DNA from: Aquirufa nivalisilvae
Lineage (GTDB): Bacteria; Bacteroidota; Bacteroidia; Cytophagales; Spirosomataceae
Length of the DNA stretch: 64,000 bases
NCBI RefSeq assembly: GCF_004307455.1
Contig: NZ_SEWX01000002.1
Coordinates: 1 to 64,000, forward strand
Direction of reading: 5' to 3'
A model generated the notes under the pieces. The model worked only from the letters and a program-made list of their open reading frames with translations. It searched no databases and was not told the DNA's origin. The position numbers and the translations under genes are program-made. This document shows, in pieces, positions 54,903 to 64,000 of the stretch; position 1 is the stretch's first letter; each line of letters starts with the position of its first letter.

Positions 54903-55478
54903 TCAATGGAATTTTTCATTTTTGGAAAGCATTTCGATGATTTTTTCCATTCTCTTTTTTCTTGTTTCCAGTTTTTTTGCCGACTGAAGTCTGAAGTAGA
55001 TGGCAAATAAATTGGCTCGATTGAGGGATTGGAAAAACTGTTCGGCCGATTTGTTTTTACTAAGTTCCATTAAGAAATCATCGGGAATAACCATTTGACT
55101 TTGGGCATCATAGGCTTGTTCCCATCGCCCATCATCCTTAGCTTCTTGAACTGCCAATATCCCAGCTGGCATCATTTTGCCTTCTAGGGTCAATCTCTCA
55201 ATATGCTGAATATTTATTTTTGACCAAGTACTTTTTGGTTTTCTTTTGCTGAATTTTTGCAGCCAGAAATGTTCGTTGTAGGGTAGTTTTTGGCCATCGA
55301 TCCAACCAAAGCAAAGGGCTTCATTCAAGGCTAATTGGTACGAAATAGTTTGCTCTGGAGATTTGATTTTTGAGATTTTAAGGCATATGCTCGGGGAACT
55401 TGCATGATGTAATTCCAGCCATTCTCTCCATTCTTGACTTGTTTTGAAAGAAATTATTTCTGAAGTATTATTTGTCAT
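54903..55478 (-). CDS. YdeI/OmpD-associated family protein
   Basis: The protein has 191 residues. The N-terminal part (SQEWREWLELHHASSPSICLKISK, then ALNEALCFGWIDGQKLPYNEHFWLQKFSKRKPKSTWSK) is the conserved YdeI core with GWIDG; the C-terminal region has the YdeI tail (PDDFLMELSKNKSAEQFFQSLN). It has been linked to bacteriocin resistance or envelope stress in other bacteria, but the biochemical role is not known. Confidence 0.87.
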   Translation of the reverse strand: MTNNTSEIISFKTSQEWREWLELHHASSPSICLKISKIKSPEQTISYQLALNEALCFGWIDGQKLPYNEHFWLQKFSKRKPKSTWSKINIQHIERLTLEGKMMPAGILAVQEAKDDGRWEQAYDAQSQMVIPDDFLMELSKNKSAEQFFQSLNRANLFAIYFRLQSAKKLETRKKRMEKIIEMLSKNEKFH

Positions 55479-55536
55479 TCACATGATTTTGAATAAATAT
55501 ATTAATGAAATTGGAGAATTCTTAGGATTGATACAT

Positions 55537-55565
55537 AAAAAAAGCCCTCGAATTTCGAGGGCTTT
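55537..55565 (-). terminator. Intrinsic terminator after fusA
   Basis: AAAGCCCTCGAA (55541-55552) and TTCGAGGGCTTT (55554-55565) pair with one base between; on the minus strand a T run follows. It lies 20 nt after the fusA stop. Confidence 0.88.
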
Positions 55566-55584
55566 CCATTAGCATAGGCTAGTA

Positions 55585-57678
55585 TTATAATCCTTTTGCT
55601 TTCTTTACTACTTCGTCAGCAATGTTTTGCGGAACAAATTCATAGTGAGAGAAAGTTAAAGATGCTGTAGCACGTCCTGAAGACATAGTACGTAAATCCG
55701 TAACATATCCGAATAATTCAGACAAAGGTACATCTGCTTTTAAGATAACGGCACCTTGACGAGAATCCATACCTTTCATGATACCACGACGACGGTTTAA
55801 GTCACCTGTGATAGGTCCTGTATACTCATCTGGAGTCACTACGTCAACTGCCATGATTGGTTCCATTAATTTAGCACCAGCACTTTTCGCAGCATCTTTG
55901 TAACCCATACGAGCGGCTAATTCAAAAGATAATGAATCTGAATCGACATCATGGTAAGAACCGTGGAACAAACGTACTTTCATGGAATCCATTGGATATC
56001 CAGCTAAAGCACCTGTTTTCATGGCTTCTTCAAAACCTTTTTGAACCGCAGGGATAAATTCACGAGGAATAACACCACCCACAATATTGTTAACAAATTC
56101 TAAACCTGGTTTGTCGTCTTCTCTTGGTCCGATTTCAAATACGATATCAGCAAACTTACCACGACCACCTGATTGTTTTTTGTATACCTCACGGTGCTCA
56201 GTTGTCTTAGTTAAAGACTCTTTGTAAGCTACTTGAGGAGCACCTTGGTTTACTTCTACTTTAAACTCACGACGCATACGATCAATGATGATCTCTAAGT
56301 GAAGCTCTCCCATTCCTTTGATGATGGTTTGACCAGTCTCTTCGTTAGACTCAACTTGTAAAGTTGGATCTTCTTCGATCAATTTAGTGATGGCTTTTGA
56401 GAAGTTATCGGCATCTGCTGTTTTCTTAGGCTCAATAGCGTACCCAATTACTGGCTCTGGGAAATCCATTGCTTCTAAAATGATAGGGTGTTTCTCATCC
56501 GATAAAGTATCACCTGTTTTGATGTCTTTAAATCCAACTACTGCACCAATATCACCAGCACCTAAGCGCTCAATTGAGTTTTGCTTGTTAGCGTGCATTT
56601 GGAAGATACGAGAGATACGCTCCTTATTTCCTGAACGGTTGTTCAATACATAAGAACCAGAATCCAATCCACCTGAATAAGCACGAATAAAACATAAACG
56701 ACCTACGTAAGGGTCAGTTGCAATTTTAAATGCTAATGCCGCAAATGGCTCAGACTCAGATGGCTTTCTAAGGATTTCTTCTCCTGTATCAGGATTTGTT
56801 CCTTTAACACCTTCTTTGTCCATCGGTGAAGGCAAGATAGCCATCACATAATCCAACATAGTTTGAACTCCTTTGTTTTTGAAAGAAGAACCACAAAGCA
56901 TTGGAACGATTTTCATAGAAATAGTAGCAGCACGTAAGGCAGCTAAAATTTCATCTTCTGTGATTGAGTTAGGATCTTCGAAGTATTTCTCCATCAAAGT
57001 ATCATCAAACTCAGCTACTGCTTCTAATAATTTTTCACGGTATTCAGTCGCCTCTTCTAACATATCATCTGGGATAGGCACCTCAGTGAAAGTCATTCCT
57101 TTATCTGCCTCGTTCCACTTGATACCACGGAAGTTAACTAAGTCAACTACTCCTTCAAAATGCTCTTCAGCACCGATAGGCAATTGCAATGGTACTGCGT
57201 AGCTACCTAACATTTCTTTCACTTGCTTGCACACGTTTAAGAAATCTGCACCAGAACGGTCCATTTTGTTTACGAAACCAATACGAGCAACGTTGTAATT
57301 GTTCGCTAAACGCCAGTTAGTTTCTGACTGTGGCTCAACACCATCTACCGCAGAAAACAAGAAAACTAGACCATCCAATACACGTAGGGAACGGTTTACC
57401 TCTACAGTAAAGTCAACGTGACCTGGTGTATCAATGATGTTAACATGGTAATCTTCGTTACGGTATTTCCAGTTTACAGTAGTTGCTGCAGAAGTGATCG
57501 TGATTCCACGCTCCTGCTCTTGCTCCATCCAGTCCATGGTTGCCGCACCATCGTGTACCTCACCAATTTTGTGACTCACACCTGCGTAATACAGGATACG
57601 TTCCGTCGTGGTGGTTTTACCAGCGTCAATGTGCGCAGCAATACCGATGTTTCTAGTGAATTTTAAATCGCGTGCCAT
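55585..57678 (-). CDS. fusA: Translation elongation factor G
   Basis: EF-G (697 residues) drives translocation on the ribosome. GTPase motifs: [30 protein letters not shown] and the SGA-type element [10 protein letters not shown]. Domains II to V follow, with [14 protein letters not shown] in domain III. Length is normal. Its promoter is 57786-57815. It stands alone; rpsL and rpsG are not adjacent, unlike the classical str operon. Confidence 0.97.
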   Translation of the reverse strand: MARDLKFTRNIGIAAHIDAGKTTTTERILYYAGVSHKIGEVHDGAATMDWMEQEQERGITITSAATTVNWKYRNEDYHVNIIDTPGHVDFTVEVNRSLRVLDGLVFLFSAVDGVEPQSETNWRLANNYNVARIGFVNKMDRSGADFLNVCKQVKEMLGSYAVPLQLPIGAEEHFEGVVDLVNFRGIKWNEADKGMTFTEVPIPDDMLEEATEYREKLLEAVAEFDDTLMEKYFEDPNSITEDEILAALRAATISMKIVPMLCGSSFKNKGVQTMLDYVMAILPSPMDKEGVKGTNPDTGEEILRKPSESEPFAALAFKIATDPYVGRLCFIRAYSGGLDSGSYVLNNRSGNKERISRIFQMHANKQNSIERLGAGDIGAVVGFKDIKTGDTLSDEKHPIILEAMDFPEPVIGYAIEPKKTADADNFSKAITKLIEEDPTLQVESNEETGQTIIKGMGELHLEIIIDRMRREFKVEVNQGAPQVAYKESLTKTTEHREVYKKQSGGRGKFADIVFEIGPREDDKPGLEFVNNIVGGVIPREFIPAVQKGFEEAMKTGALAGYPMDSMKVRLFHGSYHDVDSDSLSFELAARMGYKDAAKSAGAKLMEPIMAVDVVTPDEYTGPITGDLNRRRGIMKGMDSRQGAVILKADVPLSELFGYVTDLRTMSSGRATASLTFSHYEFVPQNIADEVVKKAKGL

Positions 57679-57785
57679 TTTTAAAGGTTAATTATGATAT
57701 AAGTGTTTTTACTCTTCGCTAAGATTATCAAGAACTTGAACTACATGGTTTTAACATGTAAAATTTAGGTTCTTATTTAGGGGTG

Positions 57786-57815
57786 CAAAATTACTGAATC
57801 TTAATTAAATACAAA
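57786..57815 (-). promoter_or_regulatory. Promoter of fusA
   Basis: On the minus strand TTTG (57815-57812), 18 nt, TAATTTTG (57793-57786). About 100 nt of leader precede the fusA ATG. Confidence 0.75.
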
Positions 57816-57826
57816 ACTTTTTTCAA

Positions 57827-58507
57827 ATGTTTAAGCGCATTTTACAATTGCTTTATCCGGAAGTCTGTTTTGCGTGTTCCAATACCCTTTTGGAATCCGA
57901 AGGTTTACTCTGTACTAGGTGTCGATTAGAGCTTCCAAGGCCAGGTTTATTCCTTCCCAGGCCTAATTGGCTCAGTCTGAAATTTGATGGTTGGTTGGAA
58001 TATCAAGACGTACATTGTTTCTTTTTATTTTCAAAAGGTGGTCGAGTTCAGCACCTCATGCATCAAATTAAATACAAAGGAGCTCAAGATTTGGGACTAT
58101 TTCTTGGTATTTGGTGTGGAGCAGAATTGAATAAGTACAATTGGCCGGATGAATATGAGCTTATCCTTCCCATTCCGATGCATCAACAACGAATACAAGA
58201 GCGAGGATATAATCAAGCTATATGCATCGCCGAAGGGATAGCCTTAAGTACTCATCTCCCGATCTTATCGGATGGGATAGAAAGAATTAAGAATAGTCAA
58301 ACCTTGATTCATCAAAATCGACAAGAACGTTTTCATGTTTTGGAAGATGTATATCAAGTATCAGATTCATCTTCCTTTCTAGGGAAGCATGTGCTAATCG
58401 TGGATGATACGTTGACTACGGGAGCTACGATGTTAGCTTTGGGACAAAAAATAAAAGCCGCCGGAGCTAGACAAGTGTCTTTTTTAGCTCTGGCGGCTTT
58501 ACAATAA
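57827..58507 (+). CDS. ComF-family phosphoribosyltransferase-like protein
   Basis: The protein has 226 residues. The N-terminus has a four-cysteine zinc motif (CFACSNTLLESEGLLCTRC), and the C-terminal PRTase domain has HVLIVDDTLTTGATMLALG, the PRPP-binding loop. ComF proteins take part in uptake or processing of single-stranded DNA during transformation; many Bacteroidota carry the gene without known competence. Confidence 0.92.
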   Translation: MFKRILQLLYPEVCFACSNTLLESEGLLCTRCRLELPRPGLFLPRPNWLSLKFDGWLEYQDVHCFFLFSKGGRVQHLMHQIKYKGAQDLGLFLGIWCGAELNKYNWPDEYELILPIPMHQQRIQERGYNQAICIAEGIALSTHLPILSDGIERIKNSQTLIHQNRQERFHVLEDVYQVSDSSSFLGKHVLIVDDTLTTGATMLALGQKIKAAGARQVSFLALAALQ

Positions 58508-58516
58508 GAAGGGAAA

Positions 58517-59776
58517 CTATTTGTTTGTCCCTGCGGAAATCATAGCACAACGGAAACCGATGGTTGCCGTTGCAGAATCTTCATCTAAATAACGACGAGT
58601 CCCTGGGGCTAACCAATAAGCCACATCTGACCAAGAGCCGCCTTTATAAACGCGAACCTTGTTGTCAATTAAGGAATTATTGTTTTTGCTGTCGTAACGA
58701 CTTGCCTTATCTAATTTTTCGTTTCTACGAACTGGGTTCAAGTCATTGAAATCTTGGAATGAAAGTGGACGATACAAATCCTGCACCCATTCATTTACGT
58801 TACCTGCCATTTGGTATAAACCAAAATCATTGGGTGGATATTTGTAAACCTCAGTCGTAATAATAGCTCCGTCATTGGATTTGCCAGCGATACCAGCATA
58901 GTCACCACGACCACGCTTGAAGTTAGCTAACATCGTTCCTCTAGCTTTACCTTGTGATTGACGTAAAGATGGACCATCCCAAGGATAAATACGTTGGTTG
59001 ATTTGGTTCTCATCTTCTTGCTGGGTTCCAATCATCGCTTTAGCCGCATATTCCCATTCCGCTTCAGTAGGAAGGCGATACGAAGGCAATACTCGGCCAG
59101 ATTCGATGGTTAAGCGAGCCGTTGTATTGGTACGAGTAGTAGCAGCTGTGGCAGCAGTTCCAGCCGTAGTAGCACCTTTTTTAGGTTTTTTTTCTTTGAC
59201 TTTATCTGCGCCTGCTAATTGTTGATTAACTGCGGCTGTTCTCCAAACACAATAGTCGTTTACTTGTTTCCAAGAAATACCCACTACTGGATACATGCGG
59301 AATCCAGGGAAACGCAAATACTGCTCCACATATGGGTCATTAAATGCTAAATCATTTTTCCAAACAGTGGTATCAGGTAAAGCAGATTCATAAAAATCTT
59401 GCGTAGAATCTTTTTGAACGGAATATAAATATTCTAAATAGTGTACGTTGGCAATTTCCGTTTCATCCATATAAAATGATTGAACGGAAACGGTTCTTTC
59501 TACGTTGTCATGAATGCCTAATACATCCTCTTCTAAAGAACCCATCGTGAAACGGCCACCCTCAATAAATACTAAATTAGGGCCAGTTAATTGGCCACTG
59601 AATTTTTTATCTACTTGAAATCCACCCTTTTGATTGTAGGCAATGCCTGTAGCTGAGGATTTAGAACCGATATTTACACTGCTAGGTTTTACGCCAGATT
59701 TGATTCCACTAGGACATGATGTCAAGAGGAACACACTAGCACAAATCCCCATTACAATTTTCAATTTAGCAATCAT
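58517..59776 (-). CDS. gldJ: Gliding motility lipoprotein GldJ-like (FGE/SUMF1 fold)
   Basis: The protein has 419 residues. It starts with a lipobox (LLTSC, Cys21). The formylglycine-generating-enzyme-like domain shows FIEGGRFTMGSLEED, FYMDETEIANVHYLEYL, YRLPTEAEWEYAAKA, NVNEWVQDLYR and YKGGSWSDVAYW...RRYLDEDSATATIGFR. An Ala/Thr-rich insertion with KVKEKKPKKGATTAG lies at about residues 190-220. GldJ supports gliding and type IX secretion in Bacteroidota; GldK is a paralogue, and the choice between them rests on overall similarity. Its promoter is at 59807-59838. Confidence 0.78.
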   Translation of the reverse strand: MIAKLKIVMGICASVFLLTSCPSGIKSGVKPSSVNIGSKSSATGIAYNQKGGFQVDKKFSGQLTGPNLVFIEGGRFTMGSLEEDVLGIHDNVERTVSVQSFYMDETEIANVHYLEYLYSVQKDSTQDFYESALPDTTVWKNDLAFNDPYVEQYLRFPGFRMYPVVGISWKQVNDYCVWRTAAVNQQLAGADKVKEKKPKKGATTAGTAATAATTRTNTTARLTIESGRVLPSYRLPTEAEWEYAAKAMIGTQQEDENQINQRIYPWDGPSLRQSQGKARGTMLANFKRGRGDYAGIAGKSNDGAIITTEVYKYPPNDFGLYQMAGNVNEWVQDLYRPLSFQDFNDLNPVRRNEKLDKASRYDSKNNNSLIDNKVRVYKGGSWSDVAYWLAPGTRRYLDEDSATATIGFRCAMISAGTNK

Positions 59777-59806
59777 TGATATCTTTTATCGTAAGAATTT
59801 GAAAAG

Positions 59807-59838
59807 CAAAGGTATAAAATTCAATTAATAAGCTCAAA
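59807..59838 (-). promoter_or_regulatory. Promoter of gldJ
   Basis: On the minus strand TTTG (59838-59835), 20 nt, TACCTTTG (59814-59807), between the mfd stop and the gldJ ATG at 59776. Confidence 0.7.
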
Positions 59839-59839
59839 A

Positions 59840-62800
59840 CTAGCCTAAAATATCCACTAAAATAGTATTTAATTCTTCAATACTGCTGATTCGGTCAACT
59901 TGAAGAATCAATTTGTTCGCTTTTTCTCTAAGTTGACACTGTCCTTTTCGAGTATTGACAAAGTTGATGACCTTCAAAACAATGGAACTAGCATGTTTTT
60001 GATGTGTCTCAGATGAAACGAAATGAAGTTTAAGGATATTGTTTTTTAAGAGAATTTTTTCAATTCCTAAAACTTGAGCTTTCCATCGGCATTTTACCAA
60101 TTCAATCATATCACTTACTTCTTGAGGCAATTTCCCAAATCGGTCTTCTATTTCTTGAATGAATTTTTGAAGTTCCTCCTCATGGTCTATTTCATCCAAT
60201 CGAGTATATAAGGCTAAACGCTCCGAAATACTTTGCACATAGGTATCAGGAATTAATACCCTTAAATCTGTTTCGATTTGACAATCTACTTTCAGGGTCT
60301 CTGCTACTTCAGTTAAATCAGCTTCAAATAGGGCTTTAAATTCATTTTCCTTCAATTCTTGAACGGCTTCATCTAAGATTTTATGGTACATATCGTAACC
60401 TAAATCATTGATAAACCCACTTTGCTCAGCACCCAACAAGTTTCCTGCCCCCCGAATATCTAAATCTCGCATGGCCACTTTGATCCCATCCCCTAAGTCG
60501 GAAAATTCCTCTAATGCACTCAATCTTTTACGCGCATCACTCGTCAAATTCGCCAAAGATGGTGTTACTAAATAGCAGTAGGCTTTTTTATTGGACCTAC
60601 CCACACGCCCTCTCATTTGATGTAAATCCGATAATCCAAAATTATTGGCATTGATGATAAAAATGGTGTTGGCATTTGGGATATCCAAACCTGATTCAAT
60701 GATATTAGTGGCTACTAAAACGTCGTAATGTCCCTCAATGAACCCCAACATGATTTTTTCTAGTTTGTCACCATCCATTTGTCCGTGGGCCACGGCAATT
60801 TTGGCATCTGGCACCAAACGTAAAATACGATTGGCAATACTTTCTAATTCTCCAATTCGATTATAAACCACAAAAACTTGACCATTTCTGGAGAGTTCTT
60901 CTCTAATCCCATCACGTAAAAGTTCGTCGTTTAATACGACCAATTTAGTTTCCACTGGTTGGCGATTAGGCGGAGGAGTGGCAATGATGGATAAATCTCG
61001 GGCTCCCATCAAGGAAAAATGCAGGGTTCTAGGAATTGGTGTAGCTGTCAGTGTCAAGACATCCACATCGACACGCATTTCTTTCAATCGATCTTTCACT
61101 TTCACCCCAAATTTTTGCTCCTCATCAATGATCATCAAGCCCAAATTTTTGAAAACAACATCTTTGTTCACCAAGCGATGGGTTCCTATTAAAATATCGG
61201 TGACACCTTTAGCTACTCGCTCCAAGGTTTCCTTGATTTGTTTGGGCGACTTAAATCGATTGATGTATTCGACCTTACAAGGAAATGCAGCTAAGCGGTC
61301 ATGAAAGGTTCTGAAATGTTGCATGGCCAAAACCGTGGTTGGAACTAAAACGGCTACCTGCTTGGAGTCAGCCACTGCTTTAAATGCAGCTCTAACAGCA
61401 ATTTCTGTCTTTCCAAATCCCACATCTCCGCAAACCAAACGATCCATAGGATGGGGCTTTTCCATGTCAGCTTTTACATCCTGTGTGGCTTTAGCTTGGT
61501 CAGGAGTATCTTCATATAAAAAGGAAGACTCTAATTCGGCTTGTAAATACGTATCAGGCGAGAATGAAAATCCAGGAGCAGATTTACGTTTGGCATACAA
61601 GGAAATTAATTCCTTGGCAATATCTTTTACTTGTTTTTTGACTCTCGATTTCTTGTTATCCCAATCAGGAGAACCTAATTTGGACATACTCGGAGGAGCA
61701 CCTTCCTTCCCTGAATATTTGGAGATTTTGTGTAATGCATGAATGGATACAGAAAGCACGTCATCATCCCGATAAATCAAGCGTATCACTTCCTGCTCCC
61801 CATTCGAGGTTTCAATTAAATTTAGACCTGCAAATCGACCGATACCGTAATCAATATGTGTTACGAAATCACCTACTTGAAGGCTTCGCAGCTCCTTTAA
61901 TGTGAGCGCTTTATTCTTGGAGAATTTGTTTTTCTCTTTGAATCGATGGAATCGATCAAATAATTGATGATCTGGGTAAAAAGCTATTTTTGTTTGCTCA
62001 TCAATGAAACCTTCTCGCAAGGAAATTTGCAGGTTTTTAAATTGAATCGATGTATTTAATTCATTGAAAATGACTTCCAAGCGTTCAAGCTGTCGGGAAG
62101 ATTCAGAACAAATGATATTTTGATAACCTTGAGTTTGATTGTCTAGCAACGCTCCGGCTAAGCGTTCAAAATCTTTATGAAATGCTCCTGGGTTTTTTGA
62201 TGCATAGGTGATAGTATCTGCATTTTTCAGGTGATTTCTTTTCCCAAATTCAACCTGCGTGAATTGATTTAGGGATTTTAAAAAATCTTTTTTATTCTCC
62301 CAGCGTTCTGAAGGGTCTGACATGATTTGGATATCACCACCCCGACTTTTCAGTTCTTTGAAAGTATCATGTGTTTTTTGGAAGTAGTTTTGAACGATTT
62401 CTAAGAGCATCTCTTGATCTTTAATCCAAATGATGCTGTTTTCTGGGAAGAAACTTAAAAAGCTTTCTCGACTTTCTTGAATAAGCTTAGTTTGTACATC
62501 TGGGATAAGATGCATAGCTGAAACCGATTGGATGGAAAGTTGGGTTTCAGGATGGAAAGTCCGAATGCTATCAACCTCATTCCCAAAGAAATCCAAGCGA
62601 TAAGGGAATTCTGTGGCGTAAGAAAATACATCTAAGATTCCTCCGCGAACCGAATATTGTCCAGCTTCATAGACAAAATCTGTTCGCTCAAAATCATATT
62701 CGTTGAGTGTTTCTGCAACAAAATTGGGATCAATTTTATCTCCAACACGGATGGATAGCGTGTTTTTTACTAATGATTTTCGATTGATTACCTTTTCACT

Positions 62801-63190
62801 TAATGCCTCAGGGTAAGTGACGATAAACAGGTCTTTGTTAGGTAGATTGCTGAGTACATTGAGCACCTCAGCACGCATCAATACATTGGCATTATCTATT
62901 TCTTCCCATTCATACGGTTTTTTGTGGGACATGGGAAATAGTAAAACTTCCGCATCAGCCATTAAGGCTTGTAAGTCATTTAGCAAATAATGGGCTTCCT
63001 CTTTTTCTTGGCAAATCAGTAAATAAGGCCTTTTCTCTTGCTTAGTGGCGGCCATAAGGATGGCGTCTAGGGAGCCAGATAAGCCTTTTATGTGATATTT
63101 ACTTCCTTTTGGGGCATGATGAATCTGCGAGGAAAGAGTTTGAATTATTCCATCGTGTTGGTAGTGGGCAATAAAATCTTTTACAATCAT
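59840..63190 (-). CDS. mfd: Transcription-repair coupling factor
   Basis: Mfd (1116 residues) removes stalled RNA polymerase and recruits UvrA. Order of domains: UvrB-like N-terminal region, the RNA polymerase interaction domain (ELRSLQVGDFVTHIDYGIGRFAGL), a RecG-like motor with Walker A CGDVGFGKTEIAVRAAFKA and IIDEEQKFGV, TPIPRTLHFSLMGARDLS, GRVGRSNKKAYCYL, then the TRCF C-terminal domain. All parts are intact. Confidence 0.97.
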   Translation of the reverse strand: MIVKDFIAHYQHDGIIQTLSSQIHHAPKGSKYHIKGLSGSLDAILMAATKQEKRPYLLICQEKEEAHYLLNDLQALMADAEVLLFPMSHKKPYEWEEIDNANVLMRAEVLNVLSNLPNKDLFIVTYPEALSEKVINRKSLVKNTLSIRVGDKIDPNFVAETLNEYDFERTDFVYEAGQYSVRGGILDVFSYATEFPYRLDFFGNEVDSIRTFHPETQLSIQSVSAMHLIPDVQTKLIQESRESFLSFFPENSIIWIKDQEMLLEIVQNYFQKTHDTFKELKSRGGDIQIMSDPSERWENKKDFLKSLNQFTQVEFGKRNHLKNADTITYASKNPGAFHKDFERLAGALLDNQTQGYQNIICSESSRQLERLEVIFNELNTSIQFKNLQISLREGFIDEQTKIAFYPDHQLFDRFHRFKEKNKFSKNKALTLKELRSLQVGDFVTHIDYGIGRFAGLNLIETSNGEQEVIRLIYRDDDVLSVSIHALHKISKYSGKEGAPPSMSKLGSPDWDNKKSRVKKQVKDIAKELISLYAKRKSAPGFSFSPDTYLQAELESSFLYEDTPDQAKATQDVKADMEKPHPMDRLVCGDVGFGKTEIAVRAAFKAVADSKQVAVLVPTTVLAMQHFRTFHDRLAAFPCKVEYINRFKSPKQIKETLERVAKGVTDILIGTHRLVNKDVVFKNLGLMIIDEEQKFGVKVKDRLKEMRVDVDVLTLTATPIPRTLHFSLMGARDLSIIATPPPNRQPVETKLVVLNDELLRDGIREELSRNGQVFVVYNRIGELESIANRILRLVPDAKIAVAHGQMDGDKLEKIMLGFIEGHYDVLVATNIIESGLDIPNANTIFIINANNFGLSDLHQMRGRVGRSNKKAYCYLVTPSLANLTSDARKRLSALEEFSDLGDGIKVAMRDLDIRGAGNLLGAEQSGFINDLGYDMYHKILDEAVQELKENEFKALFEADLTEVAETLKVDCQIETDLRVLIPDTYVQSISERLALYTRLDEIDHEEELQKFIQEIEDRFGKLPQEVSDMIELVKCRWKAQVLGIEKILLKNNILKLHFVSSETHQKHASSIVLKVINFVNTRKGQCQLREKANKLILQVDRISSIEELNTILVDILG

Positions 63191-63228
63191 AATCTACCGA
63201 ATCAGGGCAGCCAATTTTTTCTTAGGGC

Positions 63229-63257
63229 TTGCAAAGGTAGGAATTTTTGTATCTTTG
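63229..63257 (+). promoter_or_regulatory. Promoter of the thiamin riboswitch transcript
   Basis: TTG (63229-63231), 18 nt, TATCTTTG (63250-63257). Transcription should start near 63264, right at the riboswitch 5' end. Confidence 0.75.
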
Positions 63258-63264
63258 TGCATCC

Positions 63265-63345
63265 ACAAAAAGGGGTGCCCAATATTTTGGGCTGAGATTA
63301 TACCCATTGAACCTGATTCGGTTAGTACCGGCGAAGGGATTTTGT
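63265..63345 (+). ncRNA. TPP riboswitch (THI element)
   Basis: The stem P1 ACAAAA (63265-63270) / TTTTGT (63340-63345) encloses the hallmark pieces GGGGTGCCC, GGCTGAGA, TACCC, GAACCTGAT, and CCGGCGAAGGGAT. These match the thiamin pyrophosphate aptamer. About 100 nt of platform follow before the ATG at 63448. A hairpin at 63347-63368 (GAGTTTTTAGCGCTGAAAACTC region) is followed by A, not T, so control is more likely at translation than by termination. Confidence 0.93.
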
Positions 63346-63447
63346 CGAGTTTTTAGCGCTGAAAACTCAAAAAAATCATCGATGTAAGGGTTAATATGTT
63401 AAATCAGACAGGATTTGACTCCTTTACCTGTTGTTAAACTTTTCAAA

Positions 63448-64000
63448 ATGAAAAAGATAACGACACAGATTATTTTAGTAGTAATGATTGCCATGATGGC
63501 TGTGCCTGTATGGGCTCAGAAAACCTTCCGTTGGGAAGGGATGGTCGTAGACCAAGAAAATTCCCAAGCTCTTTGGGGAGCAAGTATCAAGTTAAAAGAT
63601 AGCCAGCGTGGTACTGTGACCGACAGTAAAGGGCACTTTGTGCTAACAAGTACTCAATCTTCTTTAAGTATTTCGATTCATTTTGTTGGTTATGAAACCC
63701 AAATCAGAGAATTAAATTCTTCTGAAAAATCGATCACTATAAAGCTGACAAAATCTTCATTTTTAAATGATGAAGTAGTTGTTAAGGCTACACGTGCCGA
63801 TGAGAATTCAGCCATGGCTTATACAAATGTTGGTGCAAAGGAATTAGGGAAGTCAAATTTGGGTCAAGATATGCCTGTATTGCTCAATTTCACCCCATCC
63901 ATTGTCACGACATCTGATGCGGGAGCTGGTGTAGGCTATACGGGTATTCGTATCCGTGGTTCTGATGCTACTCGAGTGAATGTGACGATCAATGGAATTC
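63448..64000 (+). CDS. TonB-dependent outer-membrane receptor, N-terminal part (runs off the window)
   Basis: The frame opens at ATG 63448 and stays open to the end (184 codons). A signal peptide (KKITTQIILVVMIAMMAVPVWAQ) is followed by a carboxypeptidase-regulatory-like beta domain (about 30-115, with GTVTDSKGHFVL and HFVGYETQIREL) and the start of a plug domain (VLLNFTPSIVTTSDAGAGVGYTGIRIRG). A TonB box-like stretch (DEVVVKATRA) precedes the plug. The TPP riboswitch upstream makes it a likely transporter of thiamin or a precursor (the OMR1 type described for Bacteroidota). Confidence 0.9.
   Translation, partial: MKKITTQIILVVMIAMMAVPVWAQKTFRWEGMVVDQENSQALWGASIKLKDSQRGTVTDSKGHFVLTSTQSSLSISIHFVGYETQIRELNSSEKSITIKLTKSSFLNDEVVVKATRADENSAMAYTNVGAKELGKSNLGQDMPVLLNFTPSIVTTSDAGAGVGYTGIRIRGSDATRVNVTINGI

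Noticed and set aside
61323-61742. Plus-strand open frame of 139 codons within mfd
   Set aside because: Antisense to conserved motor motifs of mfd; composition not coding.
63347-63368. Hairpin after the TPP aptamer as terminator
   Set aside because: It is followed by an A run, not T, so it is not an intrinsic terminator in the plus direction.

Overview
This window looks like a chromosomal core region from a low-GC Bacteroidota bacterium, most likely a Cytophagales member (an Aquirufa/Flectobacillus-like freshwater bacterium would fit, but that is a guess). The reasons are: a complete alternative complex III (actABCDEF) joined to an aa3 oxidase; a GldJ-type gliding lipoprotein; an outer-membrane TonB-dependent receptor behind a TPP riboswitch; many lipoproteins; and repeated promoters of the Bacteroidota type (-33 TTTG or TTG, 18-20 nt, -7 TAnnTTTG). 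No CRISPR array, prophage, transposase, toxin-antitoxin pair or recognisable defence locus was seen.

Layout. 1-127 is the 3' end of a 5S rRNA with its terminator, followed by about 600 bp of non-coding repeats. 690-1716 is a two-gene unit (lipoprotein and MerC-like membrane protein) behind two perfect 17-bp palindromes that bracket its promoter. 1775-6013 carries gatB, a TlpA-type thioredoxin, proC and an unknown gene. On the minus strand, read from 14547 down to 6018, lie tRNA-Tyr, tRNA-Gly, tRNA-Thr, tuf, a NIPSNAP gene, tRNA-Trp, secE, nusG, a frameshifted unknown gene, rplK, rplA, rplJ, rplL and then mutL; rpoB and rpoC, the usual continuation after rplL, are absent. 14577-17102 is an ECF sigma factor, a probable membrane anti-sigma protein and a surface beta-barrel protein. 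murI follows on the plus strand.

18019-34551 is a 16-kb respiratory block, all on the minus strand: actA-F, then oxidase subunits II and I, a terminator, then heme A synthesis (ctaA, ctaB), two subunit III genes, subunit IV, SCO, a DUF420 protein and a small CxxC membrane protein. The products would carry electrons from menaquinol through ACIII to CuA and the heme a/a3 site, and the second half supplies heme A and copper. The multiheme ActA has an extra N-terminal cytochrome c domain that could serve as a tethered electron carrier, since subunit II has no fused cytochrome.

34706-44480 is mixed housekeeping (tRNA-Cys, metallophosphatase, SDR protein, M20 amidohydrolase, HNH protein, DUF2520 protein, lipoprotein, prfA, histidine kinase, purB, VOC protein). 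44498-51054 is a complete trpEGDCFBA operon with a trp attenuator: a 13-residue leader peptide with tandem Trp codons, an antiterminator option and a terminator. After rplS come a Crp-family regulator, an ABC ATPase, an acyltransferase, a YdeI protein, fusA, comF, gldJ and mfd. The window closes with a TPP riboswitch and the start of a TonB-dependent receptor, probably a thiamin-compound importer.

Most genes are conserved core genes. The least ordinary signals are the double-palindrome operator, the trp leader, the hexaheme ActA fusion, loss of the endonuclease motifs in MutL, the broken gene between nusG and rplK, and a dispersed 33-bp perfect palindrome found twice next to convergent gene ends.
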